Part shown: in pieces, positions 59,528-64,000 of the stretch
Layout: the number at the start of each line of letters is the position of its first letter
How positions within the stretch are numbered: the stretch's first letter is position 1
Source: Parapedobacter pyrenivorans
Lineage (GTDB): Bacteria; Bacteroidota; Bacteroidia; Sphingobacteriales; Sphingobacteriaceae
Length of the DNA: 64,000 bases
NCBI RefSeq assembly: GCF_014636865.1
Contig: NZ_BMER01000001.1
Location: 1,166,718-1,230,717 of the forward strand
Direction: 5' to 3'
Translations under genes and position numbers: made by a program
The notes under the pieces: model-generated
Databases searched by the model: none
What the model was told of the DNA's origin: nothing
Seen by the model: the letters and a program-made list of their open reading frames with translations, nothing else

Positions 59528-59980
59528 ATGAGGAAGTCGAATTTTTCTAAGCTGTGCTGGTTTTTATCTTCAGGTATTTTAATCAGCAGCGGTATACTGC
59601 ACATTCACGGGATTTTTTTCTCTTCCGACTTACATCCTGCTCCTGAACGTATTGCTGAACAATTGAAAACGACCTCCATTCAAATGGATCAAACTGGTAA
59701 TTTTTGGAATCTTTGGATAGGTTTTAATGCCATGTTTGGGGCTGGTTTAGTTTTTATGGGAAGTTTACTGCTTTATCTTACCAGGTTTCATTTCAATTTT
59801 TTAAGTAAGAAACATTACATATCGATTTTATATGTATGTACGCTATCATTTTTTGTTTGGATAGGCCAGAAATATATGATCGATGACTTTACGCTGGTTA
59901 TGATTGCGCTTTTGGCATTATATGCTATTGGGTTTGTTTTACCCGTTGTTACTAAAATTAAACCGGATGAAAACTTATAA
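59528..59980 (+). CDS. Four-helix membrane protein, LIC_13387-like
   Basis: 150 residues from ATG 59528 (MRKSNFSKLC); ATG 59504 would add eight. Four membrane segments: about 8-26, the FNAMFGAGLVFMGSLLLYLT segment, ISILYVCTLSFFVWIG and LVMIALLALYAIGFVLPVV. A short outside loop has HPAPERIAEQLKTTSI. No catalytic motif. Its stop overlaps the next gene by 14 bases, so they are coupled. Function unknown. Confidence 0.65.
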   Translation: MRKSNFSKLCWFLSSGILISSGILHIHGIFFSSDLHPAPERIAEQLKTTSIQMDQTGNFWNLWIGFNAMFGAGLVFMGSLLLYLTRFHFNFLSKKHYISILYVCTLSFFVWIGQKYMIDDFTLVMIALLALYAIGFVLPVVTKIKPDENL

Positions 59981-60326
59981 ATTATTAAGCTTGGTTATAC
60001 TGATATTTGGCTTGCTTCATCTGCTATACCCAGTCTTCTATCCTAGACCCTTTGGAGAAGAGCTGATGTGGTTTTTGTCGGGAGGAATTTCTATGTTACT
60101 AAGTTCCTCCATAAATTATGCAAACGCAAAAAGTAAATTACAAGTTCTTGAAGGGCTAACATTATACTGCAACATGATTACGACCATATTTTTCATCGTT
60201 CTATCAATTGCAATTAAAGAAATTCAAGTAGTTACCTTATTGATAATCTTTCTGATTACAACATTCCTCTCATTTAGAAAGAAGGGATACCGAGGCATCG
60301 AAATAGCCGTAGGCAAGCTGAACTAA
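59967..60326 (+). CDS. Small membrane protein (119 aa)
   Basis: 119 residues from the ATG at 59967 (MKTYKLLSLVILIFG), with four hydrophobic segments (the last LLIIFLITTFLSFRK). It overlaps the preceding gene by 14 bases and probably works with it. No known domain. It is convergent with the AraC-type regulator, one base away from its stop. Confidence 0.65.
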   Translation: MKTYKLLSLVILIFGLLHLLYPVFYPRPFGEELMWFLSGGISMLLSSSINYANAKSKLQVLEGLTLYCNMITTIFFIVLSIAIKEIQVVTLLIIFLITTFLSFRKKGYRGIEIAVGKLN

Positions 60327-60327
60327 T

Positions 60328-61140
60328 TTAACGCAAAGACTTAGTAGGAGAACATCCGTAAAAGCGTTTATATTCATTTATAAAATGTGATTGATCGTAA
60401 TAGCCAAAATCGTAGAATAGTTTATTGGTCTTTGTGTTTTTTAAAGAGGGGCCGGCTTTCAGCATATTTTGAAACCTTACAACTTGGCTGAAAGCCTTAG
60501 GCGATGCGCCTATATGTAATTCGAAATAACGCCTTAATTGTCTTTGGCTAAGCCCAATAGCTAAGTCCGAGTTTAACTTCACCGCACCACAATTCCGTAA
60601 AATCATCGTTAATGCTACCTGAAAGCGAAAATCTATTTCAATCGCATTTTTACTTATTATTTTAAGAAAGAAATTGTCCAATTTGCCTTTTATCGCAAGA
60701 TTACTATCCTGTATAGCGAAGCTGTTTTCGATGAATTGCGATGGTATTTTAAGAAATAAATTTAAGGGAACCAGCGTGTTATAAAACTCCAGCGCATCCG
60801 TGTGAAATAGTGCAGTAAACATTGCCGGGAGAAACCTTATACCTACCGCATTAAATGATTTATCGATAACAAATTCATTATTCCGATTGCAAAATCCCAT
60901 TACGAAGTTTGAGGATGGGTCGTTTAAGTCAAAAACGATATCAATACACCCATCTGCAACCACATTATAGATATAAGGTGATTGCATCTGTTCATCCGTT
61001 TTTAGAAACCAGTAACAGTAGATGTATTGTTGTAATCTTTCGTCCGGTAAGGTTTCGATGTAGGAAACATGTTGCTCAATACCCTTTATTGCCGGCTGCA
61101 CGGGCGTGTATAGCGACCTTAAATTTAAGTTTTGCTTCAT
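60328..61140 (-). CDS. AraC-family transcriptional regulator
   Basis: 270 residues. The N-terminal half is a cupin-like sensor domain (DUF6597 type: LQQYIYCYWFLKT, VVADGCIDIVFDL, AVGIRFLPAMF). The C-terminal 90 residues are a double helix-turn-helix: LAIGLSQRQLRRYFELHIGA and LFYDFGYYDQSHFINEYKRF with the family-typical Y-DQSHF-EF/YKRF-G-SP. Targets may be the neighbouring small membrane genes or the AHSA1 gene on its own strand 74 bases upstream. Confidence 0.9.
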   Translation of the reverse strand: MKQNLNLRSLYTPVQPAIKGIEQHVSYIETLPDERLQQYIYCYWFLKTDEQMQSPYIYNVVADGCIDIVFDLNDPSSNFVMGFCNRNNEFVIDKSFNAVGIRFLPAMFTALFHTDALEFYNTLVPLNLFLKIPSQFIENSFAIQDSNLAIKGKLDNFFLKIISKNAIEIDFRFQVALTMILRNCGAVKLNSDLAIGLSQRQLRRYFELHIGASPKAFSQVVRFQNMLKAGPSLKNTKTNKLFYDFGYYDQSHFINEYKRFYGCSPTKSLR

Positions 61141-61214
61141 GAATTACCTATTCTTCCGATCGGATACCATTCAAAAGTATGAAATTACAAAGATAATTTC
61201 GGTTTTCTATGGCC

Positions 61215-61664
61215 TTAGCTATCGCTTTCGAGATATAACTTATCCGCAACCCGTTTCATAAAGTCGATGGTATCCTCCCAAAGCGTTACGGTTTCTGCAT
61301 AATGGGTATCATCCCGAAACCCGGTTTGCGTGATGGTGAGCTCGGAACTGTGCTCATCCAGTTCGTTAATCTCGTATTTGATGATACAGCTTTCAGCCTC
61401 ACGCTGCGGCACATTCCAAAAAGAGCTCCAATACGTGTAGACTAATAATTTCTCATCGTGCCTGTCAATTACGCTACACTTGTCTTGATAAGGTACGCCA
61501 TCCCATTCCCCTGAGAAGCTGAAAGCCCGGCCTTTCTCCCACGATCCCGAAAATTCAGCCGCCCAGATTTCCTTGTAGGTATCTGGAGATAAAATTACCG
61601 ACCAAACAATCGATTTTGGTGCATTTACTAATTTTGAGATGCTGTATTTAATTTCTTTATTCAT
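61215..61664 (-). CDS. SRPBCC/AHSA1-family protein, second copy
   Basis: 149 residues, START-like fold. N-terminal YSISKLVNAPKSIVWSVILS, DTYKEIWAAEFSGSWEKGRAF and the C-terminal helix VTLWEDTIDFMKRVADKLYL fit the polyketide-cyclase/AHSA1 superfamily. It is not closely similar to the copy at 54984-55469. It is followed on the same strand by the AraC regulator and may share its control. Ligand unknown. Confidence 0.85.
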   Translation of the reverse strand: MNKEIKYSISKLVNAPKSIVWSVILSPDTYKEIWAAEFSGSWEKGRAFSFSGEWDGVPYQDKCSVIDRHDEKLLVYTYWSSFWNVPQREAESCIIKYEINELDEHSSELTITQTGFRDDTHYAETVTLWEDTIDFMKRVADKLYLESDS

Positions 61665-61818
61665 TGTATGTTTAATTTAGTTAAGCGTCAATCAGGGCAT
61701 TGGTAGGCAAAGAACGGCCAATACGTATTTCCAACATTGGAAAAAACGGACAGATTATAGGAAGTCAAACCCACAGATGGCGTAAGAGATGTTGGGTATC
61801 CCGGTATTTTAAAATACA

Positions 61819-61840
61819 AAGCCCCCACTTAAGGGGGCTT
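61819..61840 (-). terminator. Terminator-like hairpin behind the second SusCD operon
   Basis: Eight-base-pair stem AAGCCCCC/GGGGGCTT with a six-base loop, 24 bases after the SusD stop; on the minus strand it is followed by TGTATTTT. Confidence 0.6.
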
Positions 61841-61863
61841 AAGGTCTCATCAAAGTGGAGTTA

Positions 61864-63669
61864 TTACCAAAAAGGATTCTGGACGATCAATGGGCTTACA
61901 TTGATCGTGTTCTGATCAATCGGCCATAAGTAGTGTTTCTTATCAAAAACACGCGCCTTGAGGAATGTCCGTTCGTAATACGCATCATCGTTTAATGATG
62001 TTCCGACATGAATGTTCATACCATAGATATTTATTTTATTCGTCGTTTCTGCGATCAGCCACCTTCTGGTGTCAAAATAGCGATGGGTTTCAAAAGAAAG
62101 TTCTACGCGCCGTTCATGTCGTATTTTTTCCCGCATCGCTTCCTTGCTTAAGCCGGGTGCCAGTCCAGGTAACCCCGACCGATCCCGCACGGCATTAACG
62201 TAGGTATATACGGCATCCACCGGTCCCTGGGCTTCATTGAGTGCTTCGGCATAATTGAGGTATTGCTCTGCAAGCCTAAAATACACCCACGTTTTTAACA
62301 CAAAACGGCCCTCCCGGATGTTCACATTCTGTTCATCCATAAACTTCTTTAGCAAGTATCCGTTTACGGTGTACAGCTCCGATCCGCCCTTTGACTTTCC
62401 TTCTGCACCCGAGTTCCAGAATTGCAATTGCCGTCCCCGCCACCATGCACCGTTATAGTTGATGGTCGCGTAAAAGCGTGGCTCGCGGTTTACATACATA
62501 TTTCGTATGCCTGCCGGGTAGTAGCCCGCTGGATGGGCTTCGCTTACATAGCCTTCTTCTTTGTACCCCGAAGCAGCATTGATGATGGGTTCACCATTCG
62601 CTTGGTATCCGGTAATGGGCGTAGACCCATCGGCCATTTCGTATTCGTCTACGAGCCGTTGCAACGGACACAATCCGCTCCAGCCCCCCTCACTGTTGGG
62701 TGCACCCCCCATTTCTTGCCAAGAGTGAACGCCCAGATTACGTGCAAAAAGCACCTCTTGATTATGTCGTTCCGTAAATACCTGCTGATAATTCTGAAGC
62801 GGGTCGTTGCTCGGCGATCGATAAAGCCGATAACCAGCTGCTTCTGAGCGGTCGATACTGGCTTTTGCCGCATCAGCCGCCCGCTGCCAAAGCTGTGCAT
62901 CATACGCGGGGAATAATTTGTTGCCCTCTGTATCCGTATAATCCACGTAGTCCGGATTACCGTTAAACAGGGGGCTTGCCGCGTAAAGCAACACGCGCGA
63001 TTTGAGTGCCAATGCCGCCGCCGCTGTTATGCGGCCTTCGCTGGCTGATGGTACGGTCATCGGCAGTTTCTGAATCGCATCATCGCACCGTGCAACGATA
63101 TATTCGATGCATTCCGATAGCGTATTGCGTTTGATATTAGTGAAATCCTCTGACGGCTGATACGAATGCGCGATAACGGGTACTGGCCCGTATAGTCTCA
63201 CCAATAGAAAATGGAAGAAGCCTTTCATGAATTCAGCCTCTCCAATCCAGGTCTGTTTAACCTGTTCCTCCATGGGCGTCGTCACGATATTTTCCGTAAA
63301 TAGATTAAGCCGCCTGATGGCCTGATAAGGTATTGACCAGTGTTGATCTGAGGGGACGTCGTTAGGACCCCAAGTGCCGCCATTCATCCGGTGGGAGAAC
63401 CGGTTCAACCACGACATTTCCATATCATCGGAAGCCCCGACAAACGGGTTTCTGCCCGGCAATTCGGCAAAATCAATTCCCGTCGGCAAGTAATTATAGG
63501 TTGCCGTCAAAAAACGTTCGGCATACTGCCGTTCAGCGAAGACGTCATCTATGGTGAGGTCTTCATCAGGTGCCTTGTCCAAAAAGCCTTTTTCGCAGGA
63601 TGCGAGTACGCTCGATACCAGCATCGCCAGCATCACGTATTTTATATATCCTTTCTTCATGATTTTCAT
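61864..63669 (-). CDS. SusD/RagB-family nutrient-binding lipoprotein (second locus)
   Basis: 601 residues. The start at 63669 overlaps the SusC stop by one base (TAATG), which indicates coupling; ATG 63660 (MKKGYIKYV) is an alternative. The lipoprotein signal ends in SSVLASC. SusD helices contain GEAEFMKGFFHFLLVRLYGP and, at the C-terminal part, FRLAEQYLNYAEALNEAQGP, then RHERRVELSFETHRYFDTRRW. The sequence belongs to a different SusD branch from the first locus, so substrates differ. The end is close to a terminator-like hairpin. Confidence 0.95.
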   Translation of the reverse strand: MKIMKKGYIKYVMLAMLVSSVLASCEKGFLDKAPDEDLTIDDVFAERQYAERFLTATYNYLPTGIDFAELPGRNPFVGASDDMEMSWLNRFSHRMNGGTWGPNDVPSDQHWSIPYQAIRRLNLFTENIVTTPMEEQVKQTWIGEAEFMKGFFHFLLVRLYGPVPVIAHSYQPSEDFTNIKRNTLSECIEYIVARCDDAIQKLPMTVPSASEGRITAAAALALKSRVLLYAASPLFNGNPDYVDYTDTEGNKLFPAYDAQLWQRAADAAKASIDRSEAAGYRLYRSPSNDPLQNYQQVFTERHNQEVLFARNLGVHSWQEMGGAPNSEGGWSGLCPLQRLVDEYEMADGSTPITGYQANGEPIINAASGYKEEGYVSEAHPAGYYPAGIRNMYVNREPRFYATINYNGAWWRGRQLQFWNSGAEGKSKGGSELYTVNGYLLKKFMDEQNVNIREGRFVLKTWVYFRLAEQYLNYAEALNEAQGPVDAVYTYVNAVRDRSGLPGLAPGLSKEAMREKIRHERRVELSFETHRYFDTRRWLIAETTNKINIYGMNIHVGTSLNDDAYYERTFLKARVFDKKHYLWPIDQNTINVSPLIVQNPFW

Positions 63670-64000
63670 TAATTAAAATTAACCTGAATACCAAAGTTGA
63701 TGCTCCGCTGGATTGGATAGCTGCCTACGCCGTCGTTCGATTCGGGGTCGATCACCTTTACCTGATCCCATGTAGCCAGATTCATCCCATTCACAAATAA
63801 CCGCAGCTGTTCAATACCGATCCGTCGGCTAACTTGTGTGGGAAAGGTATAGCCGACTTCTGCATTACGCAACCTGACATAGCTCGCATCGCGTTGGTAG
63901 ATGGTGCTAAACCGATAATTGTTCGGATTAATATCATCCGTTGCTGCCGGATACAACGCATTCTCAGTATTTTCCGGTGTCCACCGGTTGTCATAAAATT
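63669..64000 (-). CDS. SusC/RagA-family TonB-dependent importer, C-terminal end only
   Basis: Only the last 110 residues lie in the window. They show the C-terminal barrel strands of SusC proteins: YRFSTIYQRDASYVRLRNAE with the family-typical SYVRLRN-e-GYTFP, then LRLFVNGMNLATWDQVKVID and the closing strand SINFGIQVNFN. The frame is open through the edge (WTPENTENA...). It is coupled to the following susD by a one-base overlap. Confidence 0.93.
   Translation of the reverse strand, partial: FYDNRWTPENTENALYPAATDDINPNNYRFSTIYQRDASYVRLRNAEVGYTFPTQVSRRIGIEQLRLFVNGMNLATWDQVKVIDPESNDGVGSYPIQRSINFGIQVNFN

Overview
The window comes from a Bacteroidota chromosome, most likely family Sphingobacteriaceae (Parapedobacter/Sphingobacterium-like). 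The signs are two SusC/SusD pairs, an ECF sigma/FecR/SusC cell-surface signalling cassette, a giant surface protein with a type IX secretion (type B) C-terminal domain followed by PorP/SprF, and repeated promoter motifs of the form TTG-N19/20-TAnnTTTG. Base composition is balanced and the genes are densely packed. There is no integrated prophage, IS element or CRISPR array.

Layout. 0-2.1 kb: a CAAX-type membrane protease (cut by the window edge), a divergent XRE regulator, and a tRNA-Val locus in which a small GIY-YIG nuclease gene lies between two tRNA-derived fragments. 2.3-8.3 kb: an NtrC-like regulator with its histidine kinase, a small hypothetical, a periplasmic cyclophilin and an AsmA-like membrane-anchored protein. 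8.3-9.1 kb: an 800-bp non-coding stretch with a candidate small RNA and a cluster of DnaA-box-like sites next to an AT-rich palindrome. 9.1-21.2 kb: PhoH, an RsmF-like rRNA methyltransferase, then a complete sigma/FecR/SusC/SusD/Tat-enolase uptake locus. 21.2-37 kb: the most unusual region. It has three tandem tail-collar (MdpB-like) proteins behind a PKHD oxygenase, a signal-less periplasmic-binding-fold protein and a formyltransferase. Divergent to these are an Asp/Asn hydroxylase and a sulfotransferase interrupted by an in-frame stop. Downstream lie the 2630-residue adhesin and PorP/SprF. 37-52.3 kb: mostly housekeeping and metabolic genes (acylphosphatase, flippase, DusB, VWA/MoxR pair, Ldh-family dehydrogenase, Rrf2 regulator, DUF1080 protein, DgoK, a second AsmA-like paralogue, LuxR regulator, deaminase, photolyase). 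52.3-55.5 kb: a decayed beta-propeller gene, a candidate ADP-ribosyltransferase effector with a DUF4180 gene, and an ArsR/AHSA1 pair with a clear autoregulatory operator. 55.5-64 kb: an amidohydrolase and a hybrid histidine kinase bracketed by two copies of a promoter-plus-hairpin module, then small membrane proteins, an AraC regulator, a second AHSA1 protein and a second SusD/SusC pair running off the edge.

How the parts may work together. FecI-like sigma, FecR and the STN-bearing SusC should form a substrate-sensing relay that switches on its own importer; the Tat-exported enolase-superfamily enzyme would process the imported acid sugar. In the tail-collar region, enzymes that hydroxylate, sulfate and formylate are packed around fibre-like proteins and a secreted adhesin. 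This suggests a dedicated post-translational modification system for surface or fibre proteins. That role is inferred from gene context only.
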